Translations under genes and position numbers: made by a program
NCBI RefSeq assembly: GCF_003097495.1
Contig: NZ_QEOP01000003.1
Span: 62,001-126,000, forward strand
Origin: Amnibacterium flavum
Lineage (GTDB): Bacteria > Actinomycetota > Actinomycetes > Actinomycetales > Microbacteriaceae
Length of the DNA stretch: 64,000 bases
Direction of reading: 5' to 3'
Part shown: one piece after another, positions 25,337 through 34,465 of the stretch
Layout: every line of letters begins with the position of its first letter
How positions within the stretch are numbered: position 1 is the first letter of the stretch
The notes under the pieces: generated by a model
Seen by the model: only the letters and a program-made list of their open reading frames with translations
What the model was told of the DNA's origin: nothing
Databases searched by the model: none

Positions 25337-25415
25337 CTTCGTTTCGCTTCGCTCAACGGGCGGGCGGCGGGCCGGCGGCGGCCTTCATCTCGACAGGCTC
25401 AACGGGCGGGCGGCG
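25337..25415. repeat. family A repeat, short copy
   Basis: Two right-hand elements ending in GCTCAACGGGCGGGCGGC lie at about 25337-25366 (TTCGCTTCGCTC type) and 25387-25415 (TCTCGACAGGCTC type). They stand between the 3' end of the LLM gene and the 5' region of the MFS gene, the only family A site here that is not between convergent genes. Confidence 0.8.
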
Positions 25416-25432
25416 GGGTGGCGGGTGACACC

Positions 25433-26521
25433 TCAGCGGGCGGGGACGTCGGCCGCTGCTGCCAGGCCCTGAGCCGAGAGAAGTTCGCCGGCGACGAGCG
25501 ACAGGGTGAGCTCGCGCGAGATCGCCCGAGCCTTCTCCTCGCCGTTGCGAGCGCCGGCCCCGGGGACGAGCATGACCTCGTCGACGCCGAAGCGCTCGGC
25601 GAGCGCGGCGATCCGCGAGGCGGCTCCCGAGGCATCGTCGATGATCCAGGCACCGCGCATGCGGTCGATCATCTCGTTCTGTGCGGGAGTCATCTCGGTG
25701 GCCTGCGCCTCCTCGACGCTCGGCAGCGCGAAGAGGGGCTGGCCGGTGCGCAGACGCGCCATCTGCTGCAGCTGGGGAAGCGCCAGGGCGAACGCCTCGT
25801 CGGCCGTGTCGGCGACGACGGCGTTCACGGTGAGGAGGGTCTTCGGCTCGGCGGCGTACAGCGACGGGACGAACTCGCGGCGGTACAGCGAGAGGGCCGC
25901 AGCCGTGCCCTCGCCCGAGAAGTGGTGCGCGAACACGTAGGGCAGGCCGGTCTGACCGGCGAGCTTCGCCGAGTAGTCGCTCGAACCGAGCAGCCACACC
26001 TCGGGCACACTGCCCGCAGCGGGCGTGGCACGCACGACGTAGGGGGCCGCACCGCGAAGGCTGAGCTGGGCTCCCCCGCCGTCCATGAGCGCCAGCACGT
26101 CGTTGACATTGCTCGGGAACGTGTCGACGTCGCTCGTGTGTCCCGACGAGCGCAGCAGCGCCGAGATGACGGGGTCGCTGCCCGGCGCGCGGCCGATGCC
26201 GAGATCGATGCGACCGGGGGCGGCGGCCTCGAGGGCGGCGAACTGCTCGGCGATGACGAACGGCGCATGGTTCGGCAGCATGACGCCACCGGATCCGAGA
26301 CGGATGCGCTCGGTGCGACCTGCGGCGAGCGCGATCAGCACGGGCGGGTTCGTCGACGCCACCGACGGCATGTTGTGGTGCTCCGCGAACCAGAAGCGCT
26401 CGTACCCGAGACGGTCGGCGAGCGACGCGAGCTGGAGGGACGCCGCGATGGCGTCGGCGGAGGTCTGGTCGGCGCGGACGGGGACCAGGTCGAGGACGGA
26501 GAGGCGAAGAGGAGCTGACAT
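25433..26521 (-). CDS. LLM-class flavin-dependent monooxygenase
   Basis: A 362-residue luciferase-like TIM-barrel oxidoreductase. The family signatures RLGYERFWFAEHHNMP (about 37-52), GGVMLPNHAPFVIAEQFAALEAAAPGRIDLGIGRAPG in parts, and the C-terminal FGVDEVMLVPGAG fit the YhbW/MsnO8-like branch. Such enzymes use reduced FMN and oxygen, or F420 in actinobacteria; which applies cannot be decided here. ATG at 26521. It diverges from the membrane protein gene at 26594 over 72 bp. No reductase partner lies next to it, unlike the second LLM gene at 28581. Confidence 0.88.
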   Translation of the reverse strand: MSAPLRLSVLDLVPVRADQTSADAIAASLQLASLADRLGYERFWFAEHHNMPSVASTNPPVLIALAAGRTERIRLGSGGVMLPNHAPFVIAEQFAALEAAAPGRIDLGIGRAPGSDPVISALLRSSGHTSDVDTFPSNVNDVLALMDGGGAQLSLRGAAPYVVRATPAAGSVPEVWLLGSSDYSAKLAGQTGLPYVFAHHFSGEGTAAALSLYRREFVPSLYAAEPKTLLTVNAVVADTADEAFALALPQLQQMARLRTGQPLFALPSVEEAQATEMTPAQNEMIDRMRGAWIIDDASGAASRIAALAERFGVDEVMLVPGAGARNGEEKARAISRELTLSLVAGELLSAQGLAAAADVPAR

Positions 26522-26593
26522 CCTCTAGGGCAACGCCGACACGACGGCGCGAATTCCTCGCCTCACCGACCTCACCGCCGATACAGTCGCGGC

Positions 26594-27244
26594 ATGCGCA
26601 AAGCATTCGGTGCGATCCGCGTGGCAGCGGCCGGTGGGATCATCGCGGCCATCGTCGGCCAGCTGATCTACAGCCTCACGAACGGGGTGCCCGATGTGCC
26701 GCACTACCTGGTGAACTACTTCAGCTTCTTCACGATCCTGTCGAACTCGCTCTCGGCCGTGTTCCTGCTGATCGGGGCCTGGTACTGCTTCACCACCCGG
26801 GTCGATCCGCCGTGGTTCAACCTCGCATTCGCCGGCGTCACCACCTACATGGTGACGACAGGCGTCGTCTACAACCTGCTGCTGCGGGGAATCGAGCTCC
26901 CGCAGGGCACGACCCTCGACTGGTCGAACGAGATCCTGCACGTCTGGGCGCCGCTCTACATCCTCGTCGTGTGGGTCGTCTCCCCGGGCAAGCGGGCGCT
27001 GCGGTGGGAGGACATCTTCCCCATCCTCGGGTTCCCCCTCGTCTGGGTCGTCTTCACGATGATCCGCGGGCCACTCGTCGACTGGTACCCGTACCCGTTC
27101 CTCAACCCGGCTCAGCCCGGCGGTTACGGAGCGGTCTTCGTCTACATCGTCGGGATCGCCGGCTTCATCGGCATCGTCGCGGCGGGTGTCGTGCGCCTGA
27201 GCCGCACCCGTCTTCTGAGGACGAGCGAGCCGGTCCCCAGCTGA
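26594..27244 (+). CDS. Pr6Pr-family membrane protein
   Basis: A 216-residue protein with six hydrophobic segments, of the Pr6Pr (FAR-17a/AIG1-like) group. Typical features: YFSFFTILSNSLSAVFLL near residue 42, TGVVYNLLLRG, NEILHVWAPLYILVVWVV with a conserved His, and the late PYPFLNPAQPGGYGAV. Eukaryotic relatives hydrolyse fatty-acid esters of hydroxy fatty acids; no bacterial function is established. ATG at 26594. It is followed after 18 bp by another gene on the same strand, so the two may form a unit. Confidence 0.85.
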   Translation: MRKAFGAIRVAAAGGIIAAIVGQLIYSLTNGVPDVPHYLVNYFSFFTILSNSLSAVFLLIGAWYCFTTRVDPPWFNLAFAGVTTYMVTTGVVYNLLLRGIELPQGTTLDWSNEILHVWAPLYILVVWVVSPGKRALRWEDIFPILGFPLVWVVFTMIRGPLVDWYPYPFLNPAQPGGYGAVFVYIVGIAGFIGIVAAGVVRLSRTRLLRTSEPVPS

Positions 27245-27262
27245 CGACCCTAGGGTGGCGCT

Positions 27263-27880
27263 GTGCTGGCGCGACGCGGAGGTGACAGGGTTCTCCGGTT
27301 CCGGGGACGCATCGCGGGCACCGGCACCACCTCCGGCGTCAGAGTGGTCGTGGGCCTCTGGGAGGACTCGCCCTACGGGGCCTTCGCCGATGTCATGGCG
27401 GAGCTCGAGTCGGGGCATCGCATCCTGTTCGCTCCCACGCCCGAGACCGCGGAGCTGATCTCGTCGGTCTACTCGTTCGACGAGGTCGTGGTCTCCCCGG
27501 TGTCGCTTCGGAGATCGGGCAGGACGCTGCGAGTCGAGACCGATCGGATCCGACTCGAGCTCGGGATCGGCCGGGTCTCCGCGCTCGGGATTCTTCTGAG
27601 GATGGTGCCGCGACCGGTGGCGACCTCGTGGAGGTGGGCCGCGGTGGTCGACCCCATCGCCCGAGTGCTCGTCCGCGGTGCTCGTACGGCGGGGTCCGCC
27701 GGAGGGGGCCGCCGCGAGTACTACGGGGTGAGCGACGCCCGCCGCATCCTGTCCGTCACGGGAGCCCTCGACGGGGTTCCTCTCGGCGCGATGGCGGACC
27801 TCTCTCCGGCCGTGAGGTTCGGCTTCGCGTCGACTCCTCCGAGTCCGACGCTCGTCGACGTGACGACGACGATCCGCTAG
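27263..27880 (+). CDS. conserved actinobacterial protein of unknown function
   Basis: A 205-residue soluble protein. I recognise the general pattern (GVRVVVGLWEDSPYGAFADVMAE, GHRILFAPT, YSFDEVVV, then FGFASTPPSPTLVDV at the C-terminus) as one that recurs in actinobacterial genomes, but I know no function for it. It has no signal peptide or clear catalytic motif; the fold looks like mixed alpha/beta. The start is GTG at 27263, 18 bp after the Pr6Pr gene. It ends 11 bp before a bidirectional terminator hairpin shared with the convergent FMN reductase gene. Confidence 0.75.
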   Translation: MLARRGGDRVLRFRGRIAGTGTTSGVRVVVGLWEDSPYGAFADVMAELESGHRILFAPTPETAELISSVYSFDEVVVSPVSLRRSGRTLRVETDRIRLELGIGRVSALGILLRMVPRPVATSWRWAAVVDPIARVLVRGARTAGSAGGGRREYYGVSDARRILSVTGALDGVPLGAMADLSPAVRFGFASTPPSPTLVDVTTTIR

Positions 27881-27890
27881 GCCGTGTCGA

Positions 27891-27941
27891 ACGAGAAAAC
27901 GCCCGGGACACGGCGGGCGTGCCGCGACCGAGCGTTCTCGT
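27891..27941. terminator. bidirectional terminator between convergent genes
   Basis: ACGAGAAAACGC at 27891-27902 pairs with GCGTTCTCGT at 27932-27941 apart from a two-base bulge; inside, GCCCG pairs with CGGGC. It separates the genes ending at 27880 (plus) and 27952 (minus). Confidence 0.65.
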
Positions 27942-27951
27942 GATCAGGTGA

Positions 27952-28578
27952 CTATTCGAGCCCTGCCGGGCCGTTGGGGCGGAAGCCCGCCGGCAGCGCC
28001 CACGGGTCGTGCAGCACCTTGGAGCGGGTCGATCGGGTGACCAGTCCCACGAGCTCCTCGGCTGCGCGGTCGATCCTCTCGGGGAGCGGCTTGACGCCGT
28101 CCTCGTCGCTGCCCCAGTCGTCGGTCGACGCGAACACTCCGGTCGACGCGACGTCGGCGTGCAGGTAGGCGAAGAGGGGACGCAGGGCGTAATCGATCGC
28201 GAGCGAGTGGCGCGCGGTACCACCGGTCGCCGCGAGCAGGACGGGCATGTCGATCAGCGAGCCGGGCTCGATGATGTCGAAGAACGACTTGAACAGGCCG
28301 TTGTAGCTGGCGGTGAAGATCGGCGTGACCGCGATGACGCCGTCGGCCGTGAGGACCTTCTCGATGGCGCTCTCGAGCTGCGAGCTCGGGAACCCGGTGA
28401 GCAGGTTGTTGGTGATGTCGTGCGCGAGGTCGCGCAGTTCGATCACCTCGACCTTCACCGTGTCACCGCGCTCGATCAGTCGGCGCGCTGCCGCGTCGCC
28501 CAACCGGTCGGCGAGTAGTCGGGTGCTGGAGGGCTTGCTGAGGCCCGCGGAGATGACCGCGATGGTGCGTTCGGCCAT
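27952..28578 (-). CDS. LLM-partnered FMN reductase, CE1759-like
   Basis: A 208-residue NAD(P)H-dependent FMN reductase of flavodoxin fold: ISAGLSKPSSTRLLADRL at the N-terminus binds FMN phosphate, followed by TPIFTASYNGLFKSFFDI and LLAATGGTARHSLA. It should supply reduced FMN to the luciferase-like enzyme encoded just upstream on the same strand (2-bp gap). The CE1758/CE1759 pairs of Corynebacterium have this arrangement. The oxidised substrate is unknown; desulphonation of organosulphur compounds is typical for similar two-component systems and would be a guess here. Confidence 0.88.
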   Translation of the reverse strand: MAERTIAVISAGLSKPSSTRLLADRLGDAAARRLIERGDTVKVEVIELRDLAHDITNNLLTGFPSSQLESAIEKVLTADGVIAVTPIFTASYNGLFKSFFDIIEPGSLIDMPVLLAATGGTARHSLAIDYALRPLFAYLHADVASTGVFASTDDWGSDEDGVKPLPERIDRAAEELVGLVTRSTRSKVLHDPWALPAGFRPNGPAGLE

Positions 28579-28580
28579 GA

Positions 28581-29702
28581 TCAGGCCTCCTGCGAGACGA
28601 GCTGCTGCTCAGCGGCAGCCGCGTCGCGCGTCTTCTTCGCAGCGAGCAGCGACGCGTGGGTGGGCGCATCCGGAACCTCGGCAGGACGGTTGACCGCGAG
28701 CTCCTTGCGGAGCACGGGCACGACCTCCTCGCCCAGGATGTCGAGCTGCTCGAGCACGGTCTTCAGCGGCAGGCCGGCGTGGTCCATGAGGAACAGCTGG
28801 CGCTGGTAGTCGCCGTAGTAGTCGCGCATCGAGGCGTAGCGGTCGATGACCTCCTGCGGGCTTCCGACCGTCAGGGGGGTCTGCTCGGTGAACTCCTCCA
28901 TGCTCGGCCCGTTGCCGTAGACCGGCGCCTGGTCGAAGTAGGGGCGGAACTCGTCCTTCGCGTCCTGCGAGTTCTTGCGGATGAACGCCTGGCCGCCGAG
29001 GCCGACGATCGCCTGCGCGGCGGTGCCGTGACCGTAGTGCTCGAAGCGCTGGCGGTAGTAGCCGATCAGGCGCATGTAGTGCTCCTTGGGCCAGAAGATG
29101 TTGTTCGCGAAGAAGCCGTCGCCGTAGAACGCGGCCTGCTCGGCGATCTCGGGGCTGCGGATGCTGCCGTGCCAGACGAACGGGGGCACGTCATCGAGAG
29201 GGCGGGGGGTCGCGGTGAATCCCTGGAGAGGCGTGCGGAACTTGCCGCTCCAGTCGACGACGTCCTCGCGGAAGAGCCGGTTGAGCAGGGCGTAGTGCTC
29301 GATGGCGAGCGGGATGCCCTGACGGATGTCCTGACCGAACCACGGGTACACGGGGCCGGTGTTGCCGCGGCCGAGCATGATGTCGGTGCGGCCGTCCGAG
29401 ATGTGCTGGAGGGTCGCGAAGTCCTCGGCGATCTTCACCGGGTCGTTGGTCGTGATCAGCGTCGTGCTCGTCGAGAGGATGAGCTTCTCGGTCTTGGCCG
29501 CGATGTAGCCGAGCATCGTGGTGGGGCTCGAGGGGATGAAGGGCGGGTTGTGGTGCTCGCCCAGCGCGAAGACGTCGAGCCCGACCTCCTCCGCCTTCTG
29601 CGCAATGGTCAGGATGGCCTTGATGCGCTCGTGTTCGGTCGGCTCGCGACCGGTGGTGGGGTCGGGGGTGACGTCGCCGACGGTGAAGATTCCGAATTGC
29701 AT
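28581..29702 (-). CDS. luciferase-like monooxygenase, CE1758-like
   Basis: A 373-residue LLM-class flavin-dependent oxygenase: QFGIFTVGDVTPDPTTGREPTE, LDVFALGEHHNPPF, ISDGRTDIMLGRGNTGPVYPWFGQD, and a C-terminal helical tail rich in Ala and Lys. It is the oxygenase partner of the FMN reductase encoded two bases downstream. The start is taken as ATG 29702 (MQFGIF), preceded by GGAAGG; a start eight codons earlier lacks a binding site. Upstream of it, an imperfect dyad around TTCAATGCGTTTGCATGAA (29728-29746) could be an operator; evidence for that is weak. Confidence 0.88.
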   Translation of the reverse strand: MQFGIFTVGDVTPDPTTGREPTEHERIKAILTIAQKAEEVGLDVFALGEHHNPPFIPSSPTTMLGYIAAKTEKLILSTSTTLITTNDPVKIAEDFATLQHISDGRTDIMLGRGNTGPVYPWFGQDIRQGIPLAIEHYALLNRLFREDVVDWSGKFRTPLQGFTATPRPLDDVPPFVWHGSIRSPEIAEQAAFYGDGFFANNIFWPKEHYMRLIGYYRQRFEHYGHGTAAQAIVGLGGQAFIRKNSQDAKDEFRPYFDQAPVYGNGPSMEEFTEQTPLTVGSPQEVIDRYASMRDYYGDYQRQLFLMDHAGLPLKTVLEQLDILGEEVVPVLRKELAVNRPAEVPDAPTHASLLAAKKTRDAAAAEQQLVSQEA

Positions 29703-29799
29703 GATGTGCCTTCCGAGCTCATCCATTTCAATGCGTTTGCATGAACAATGTACTGAACCGGGAGGGCCGTCGGGTTATTCCCGCACTCGACGCAGGGCT

Positions 29800-30222
29800 C
29801 TAGCGGGTCGCCCACATGAGCAGCTCCACCCGGAGGCCGTTCTTCGTGCGGACCACCTGGACCGGGATCCGCGGCTTCTCGCCACGGGACTCCAGACGCG
29901 AGAGCGCTTCCGTCACAGCCCCCTCGAGCCCGCGCGGGACGGTGCCGACGACACCCGTGACCTTGGTCCCGGTGAACAGGCGCATGTGGATGGGGGCGTC
30001 GGTCCGCTCCTCCTCCATGGTCCGCTGACCGCCTGCAGTGAACAGATCGCCATCGCCCATGAGCGACGCGAGTTCGGCCTGGTAGGGGTCGCTGCCGGCG
30101 AGGCGGATCACCACCTTGCCCTTCCGGGGCTGGAGCCCGTACTGGTAGTCGTCCAGCGAACCGGACCCCGCATCGGTCTTCGGGAACGAGCCATCGCCCG
30201 TCTGTCGTCGCCACCACGCCAT
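29800..30222 (-). CDS. conserved protein of unknown function
   Basis: A 140-residue soluble protein I cannot name. The N-terminus MAWWRRQTGDGSF and the block RKGKVVIRLAGSDPYQAELASLMGDGD suggest a small alpha/beta domain; the C-terminal half (IPVQVVRTKNGLRVELLMWATR) ends the frame. There is no signal peptide or known catalytic motif. ATG at 30222 begins cleanly, with no overlap. The gene stands alone, divergent from the 5'-nucleotidase gene and 98 bp upstream of the LLM/FMN-reductase pair on the same strand. Confidence 0.7.
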   Translation of the reverse strand: MAWWRRQTGDGSFPKTDAGSGSLDDYQYGLQPRKGKVVIRLAGSDPYQAELASLMGDGDLFTAGGQRTMEEERTDAPIHMRLFTGTKVTGVVGTVPRGLEGAVTEALSRLESRGEKPRIPVQVVRTKNGLRVELLMWATR

Positions 30223-30460
30223 GGCGACATGCTACTCACGACGCCGCGTCGAGTCGGGAGCGAAGACCCCGAGGTAACAGCCTCGACCCGAGACGACCGC
30301 CCCTGAAACGCGCATGACTCGCGACCGTCATGTTGCGGGCAGGTAAACCCTCGGGCCGCGGGGTTCCGGATTCGACGCCGCCTGCATAGCGTCGGATGCG
30401 TGCCCATACCCGTGGGCGCGGGGCGTCACCCACGCCCGAAGCATGCCACCCGGAGGATCC

Positions 30461-32650
30461 GTGCCCTCGAACACGCCCCCATTCGTCCGTCGCCGCACCG
30501 AAGCCTCTCGCATCAGGGGTCGCGTTCTCGCCGTCGTCACCACGGGAGCTCTGGCGACCGGTATGGCGCTCGCCGGAGCGGGTGCGGCTCATGCCGCGGA
30601 CGTCACCATCGACATCGTCACGATCAACGACTTCCACGGCCGGCTCGAGGGGTCGACGTCGTCGGCCGTCGCGGGCGCGGCCGTTCTGGGCGGCGCGGTC
30701 GACTCGGTGCGCGCGGAGAACCCCAACACGCTGATGGTCTCGGCCGGTGACAACATCGGCGCCTCGACCTTCACCTCCTTCATCCAGGACGACGAGCCCA
30801 CCATCGAGGCGCTCAACCTGATGGGCCTCGACGCGAGCGCCGCCGGCAACCACGAGTTCGATCAGGGCTACGAAGACCTGCTCACGCGGGTGGTGCCGCA
30901 GGCCGACTTCCCGATCCTCTCCGCCAACGTCGACGGCCCCGCCGCGATCGGCGAGCTGCCCGAGTACTCGATCGAAGAGGTCGCCGGGGTGCGAATCGGC
31001 TTCATCGGCGCGGTCACCGAGGATCTGCCCTCCCTCGTCAGCCCTGCGGGCATGCAGGGCGTCGTCGTCGGCGGCATCGTCGACAACGTCAACCGGGTCG
31101 CCGACTACCTGAGCGACGGCGACGACAGCAACGGCGAGGCCGACGTGATCGTCACGGTCGTGCACGAAGGCGCCGAGACCAGCGGACCGACCACCGCCAT
31201 CACGCAGGACTCGGTGTTCGGCCGGATCGTCTCGGGACTCGACGGCGACATCGACGCCATCGTCTCGGGCCACACGCACCAGCGCTATGCCGGCACCGTG
31301 GCATTCGATCCCTACCAGCGTCCCGTCATCCAGGCCGGCCAGTACAGCGAGGCGATGGGTCGCCTGACGCTCACGATCGACCCGGCCACCGGAGTGATCT
31401 CGAGCTTCGTGCCCGTGGTCGTCCCCCTCAGCACCCAGACGAGCACGGACCCCGTCGTGTGGGCACCGAACTACCCCGCCGACCCCGACATCGCCGCGCT
31501 CGTCGCCGATGCGACCGCCGTCGCGGACGTGCTCGGATCCGCACCCCTCGGGTACATCGCGAGCGACTTCAGCCGCGCCCAGCAGTCGGGCGGGACGGAG
31601 AATCGAGGCGGCGAATCGACGCTGGGCAACTTCGTCGCGGACGTCCAGCTCTGGTCGACGGCCGAACTCGGCACCGAGGTCGCGATCATGAACCCGGGAG
31701 GCCTGCGCGCCGACCTCGTCTACGAGCAGCGCGACGGCATCACCGGCGATGCGACAGGGCTCGTCACCTACCGCGAAGCAGCCGAGGTCCAGCCGTTCGC
31801 GAACACCCTCGTGACGCTCACCCTCACCGGCGACCAGATCAAGCAGGTTCTCGAGCAGCAGTGGCAGCCCGCCGGGTCGAGTCGGCCGTTCCTCAAGCTG
31901 GGCCTCTCCTCCGCGCTGACCTACACCTACGACCCCGCCGCCGCAGCGGGCAGCCACATCACGGGGATCAGCCTGAACGGCGCTCCCCTCGATCCGGGCA
32001 CTCCCGTGAAGGTGGTCGCGAACTCCTTCCTCGCCGCGGGCGGCGACAACTTCACCGCGTTCACGCTCGGAACCGACAGCGCCGACTCGGGTCGCGTCGA
32101 TCTGCAGGGCATGGTCGACTACTTCGCCGCGCAGGGCTCCACCCCGCAGGCCCCCGACACCGCGCAGCGTTCCGTCGGTGTCCAGCTCGCCGCATCCGCC
32201 GATGGCGGATACCTGCCCGGGGACTCGGCGCAGCTGAACCTCTCCTCGCTCCTGTTCAGCAAGGGCGAGGCGACACCGCCCACCGCCGAGGCGCGGATCA
32301 ACGGCCAGCTCGTCGGCAGCGGACCGATCGATCCGACGATCGTCGACACCCTCGACGAGGTCGGCCGTGCGGCCTTCCCGATCACCATCCCGAACGGTCT
32401 GGCCGCGGGCGTCTACGATCTGGTGATCACGACCCCCGGTACGGCGACGACCGCCACGGTTCCGATCACGGTCACCGCCGTCACGGCGACGAGCGGACGA
32501 CTCCCGGCCACCGGGCTCGACGCGTCGATCATGATCGCCCCGGCGATCGTGGCGGCGCTGCTGATCGCGATCGGCATCGCGCTCGTGCTGCTGCGCCGGT
32601 CGAGGCGGCACACGCCGGTGCGAGCGCGCGTGCGTTCGCGAGTGGAGTAG
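30461..32650 (+). CDS. cell-wall-anchored 5'-nucleotidase / metallophosphoesterase
   Basis: A 729-residue secreted enzyme of the UshA/5'-nucleotidase family. A signal peptide ends at about AHAA (residue 45). The metallophosphoesterase domain has TINDFHGR, SAGDNIGAS, AAGNHEFDQGYE and SGHTHQRY, all metal ligands present. The C-terminal nucleotide-binding domain has NPGGLRADL and GGDNFTAF. Near the end LPATG (681-685) is followed by a hydrophobic segment and RRSRRH, a sortase signal, so the enzyme is fixed to the cell wall. It likely frees nucleosides from extracellular nucleotides. The start is GTG at 30461 behind GGAGGA; an ATG six codons upstream lacks such a site. Confidence 0.93.
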   Translation: MPSNTPPFVRRRTEASRIRGRVLAVVTTGALATGMALAGAGAAHAADVTIDIVTINDFHGRLEGSTSSAVAGAAVLGGAVDSVRAENPNTLMVSAGDNIGASTFTSFIQDDEPTIEALNLMGLDASAAGNHEFDQGYEDLLTRVVPQADFPILSANVDGPAAIGELPEYSIEEVAGVRIGFIGAVTEDLPSLVSPAGMQGVVVGGIVDNVNRVADYLSDGDDSNGEADVIVTVVHEGAETSGPTTAITQDSVFGRIVSGLDGDIDAIVSGHTHQRYAGTVAFDPYQRPVIQAGQYSEAMGRLTLTIDPATGVISSFVPVVVPLSTQTSTDPVVWAPNYPADPDIAALVADATAVADVLGSAPLGYIASDFSRAQQSGGTENRGGESTLGNFVADVQLWSTAELGTEVAIMNPGGLRADLVYEQRDGITGDATGLVTYREAAEVQPFANTLVTLTLTGDQIKQVLEQQWQPAGSSRPFLKLGLSSALTYTYDPAAAAGSHITGISLNGAPLDPGTPVKVVANSFLAAGGDNFTAFTLGTDSADSGRVDLQGMVDYFAAQGSTPQAPDTAQRSVGVQLAASADGGYLPGDSAQLNLSSLLFSKGEATPPTAEARINGQLVGSGPIDPTIVDTLDEVGRAAFPITIPNGLAAGVYDLVITTPGTATTATVPITVTAVTATSGRLPATGLDASIMIAPAIVAALLIAIGIALVLLRRSRRHTPVRARVRSRVE

Positions 32651-32683
32651 CGCTCGCCCGCTCGGCCGGCTGGGCGGGGCGGG

Positions 32684-33526
32684 TCAGTGGGCGAACGGGA
32701 CCATCGCGACCGCTACGGCGACGGGGAGGTACCCGCCGACGGCGACGAGCGCCGCCGTCAAGGCGAGCAGAACGCCCGCCAGTTTGGCGGTGCGTCGGCG
32801 GTGCGCGGCGTCGTCGACCTCGGCGAGGAGGCGCTCGAAACGTTGAATCTGCCGCCGGGTCTCGATGCCGTCGTCCGCGGCGCGTCCCCAGGTCGACGGC
32901 CGGTCGGCGGCCTCGACCAGCTCGGCGACCCGGCTCGCGGGATAGACCTCCTCCTGGCCGTGCAGCCAGCGGATCAGCGCTCGTGCGGGCAGCGTGGCGA
33001 CGGAAGCCGGACGTTCACGGACGGTGAGCCGGTGCGGCTCGACGAAGACGAGGACAGGTCGCACGAAGACGCTCGACCCGGTCGCCGCGGTCAGAAGACG
33101 GTGGACTCGACGAGCCTCGCGCTCGGACTTCGCGATGAAGTCCTCCCGACGACCGTTGACCAGGATGCGGCTGCGTCCCACCCACACGTGACCGCGGACG
33201 GCCTTGGTGTTGATCGTGAAGACGCCTGCGGGACCGATGAGGACATGGTCGACATCGGTGTTCGCCTTGCCGACCGGCACCGAGTGCAGCACGGTCCACC
33301 CCTCGCCGAGTCCCTCGAGCAGACGCGCGACCTCGAGCTCTCCCCGCGCTCCGTCGAACCAGGGCTTCGCCTCGACGGCGAGCGGGGTCGCACCGATCTG
33401 CCGGGCGAACCAGGAACGCGGACGCAGCGCAGCCTGGTGATGCAGGCAGCGATCGATAACGGAGTACGCCGCGGGACGGGTCAGCAGACCCGTGGGGCGC
33501 GCATCGAGCGCAGCCTGTTTCCGCAT
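32684..33526 (-). CDS. NERD-domain membrane protein
   Basis: A 280-residue protein with a NERD (nuclease-related) domain at about residues 58-165: GARGELEVARLLEGL, DVDHVLIGPAGVFTINTKA and VRGHVWVGR. The acidic and lysine residues of the nuclease core (E, D in DVDHVL, K in NTK) are visible. The C-terminus has a coiled region followed by two short hydrophobic segments (about 245-278), so it is tied to the membrane. Function of such proteins is open; a DNA-processing role is inferred from the fold. It lies alone, convergent to the nucleotidase gene (33-bp gap). Confidence 0.85.
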   Translation of the reverse strand: MRKQAALDARPTGLLTRPAAYSVIDRCLHHQAALRPRSWFARQIGATPLAVEAKPWFDGARGELEVARLLEGLGEGWTVLHSVPVGKANTDVDHVLIGPAGVFTINTKAVRGHVWVGRSRILVNGRREDFIAKSEREARRVHRLLTAATGSSVFVRPVLVFVEPHRLTVRERPASVATLPARALIRWLHGQEEVYPASRVAELVEAADRPSTWGRAADDGIETRRQIQRFERLLAEVDDAAHRRRTAKLAGVLLALTAALVAVGGYLPVAVAVAMVPFAH

Positions 33527-33685
33527 TTCGTACCCCGATCTCGGACCTGAATCGCCAGGCTATGCGCAGCGGTCACCCAGCCGCGCCCCCAGATCGGGTG
33601 AAACACCGCCCGCGAAAGAGGGGCACAGCGGTCGGCCGCCCCGGTCCGCGGTCCCCTCACAGCCCACCGAACCTAGGCTCGGCGC

Positions 33686-34465
33686 ATGCAATGGGATGAG
33701 GTGCGCACCTTCGCGCACGACGGGCGGACCCTCGTCACGCACATCGCCCGCGGCAGCGATCCTCGGCAATTCGTGCTGATTCACGGCATCGGAGTCGCCT
33801 CCACGTATTTCACCCGTCTGGCCGCCGAGCTCTCCCGCTCGGGCACCGTGCACGTACTCGAACTGCCGGGCAACGGATCCGCTCCCGAGCCGCCCGAGGT
33901 CATGTCGATCGAGGACTCGGCAGCTCTCGTCGCCGCTTACATCTCGGCGGAGGGCCTGGACAGGCCGACGGTGGTCGGCCACTCGATGGGCGCGCAGATC
34001 GTCTCGGACCTGGCTCTTCAACACCCCGGCCATGTACCCCGAATCGTCCTCATCGGCGCGGTGGTGGACCCGTCGGCCCCGACCGCCCTCGGTCAGGGCC
34101 TCCGCCTCGCTCACGACACCCTCCGCGAGACCCCGTCAGCCAACAGGGTCGTCCTGACCGACTATCTGCGGACCGGCCCCCGCTGGTACCTGAAGACCCT
34201 CGGCCCCATGATGACCTACGACCTCGCCCGCACGCTTCCGCTGCTGCACGCCGACGTCCTCATCATCCGCGGCGAGCGCGATCCCATCTCCCGTGGACCG
34301 TGGGCTCGGACCATGGCCGACCTCGCACCCCGGTCGCGTCTGGTCGAGATCCCGGGCGGCGCCCACGTGGTGCAGTACACGCATCCCGAGGAGATCGCCG
34401 CCCTCATCGTCGATCACGCCCGAGGCGGGCACTCCCTGCCGACCGGCGCCGCGGACCTCGGATGA
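33686..34465 (+). CDS. alpha/beta hydrolase
   Basis: A 259-residue serine hydrolase. The nucleophile elbow is GHSMGA (about residues 99-104), the oxyanion segment is LIHGIGVAS, the acid is Asp in RGERDPIS and the base His in PGGAHVVQ. No lid insertion is obvious. The substrate is unknown. ATG at 33686. Its stop overlaps the start of a second alpha/beta hydrolase gene (ATGA at 34462-34465), so the two are translationally coupled and may act on the same compound or as parts of a lipid-related pathway. Confidence 0.88.
   Translation: MQWDEVRTFAHDGRTLVTHIARGSDPRQFVLIHGIGVASTYFTRLAAELSRSGTVHVLELPGNGSAPEPPEVMSIEDSAALVAAYISAEGLDRPTVVGHSMGAQIVSDLALQHPGHVPRIVLIGAVVDPSAPTALGQGLRLAHDTLRETPSANRVVLTDYLRTGPRWYLKTLGPMMTYDLARTLPLLHADVLIIRGERDPISRGPWARTMADLAPRSRLVEIPGGAHVVQYTHPEEIAALIVDHARGGHSLPTGAADLG

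Noticed and set aside
30236-32611. A 791-codon minus-strand open frame
   Set aside because: Antisense to the 5'-nucleotidase gene, which has all its motifs; no start site or family match.
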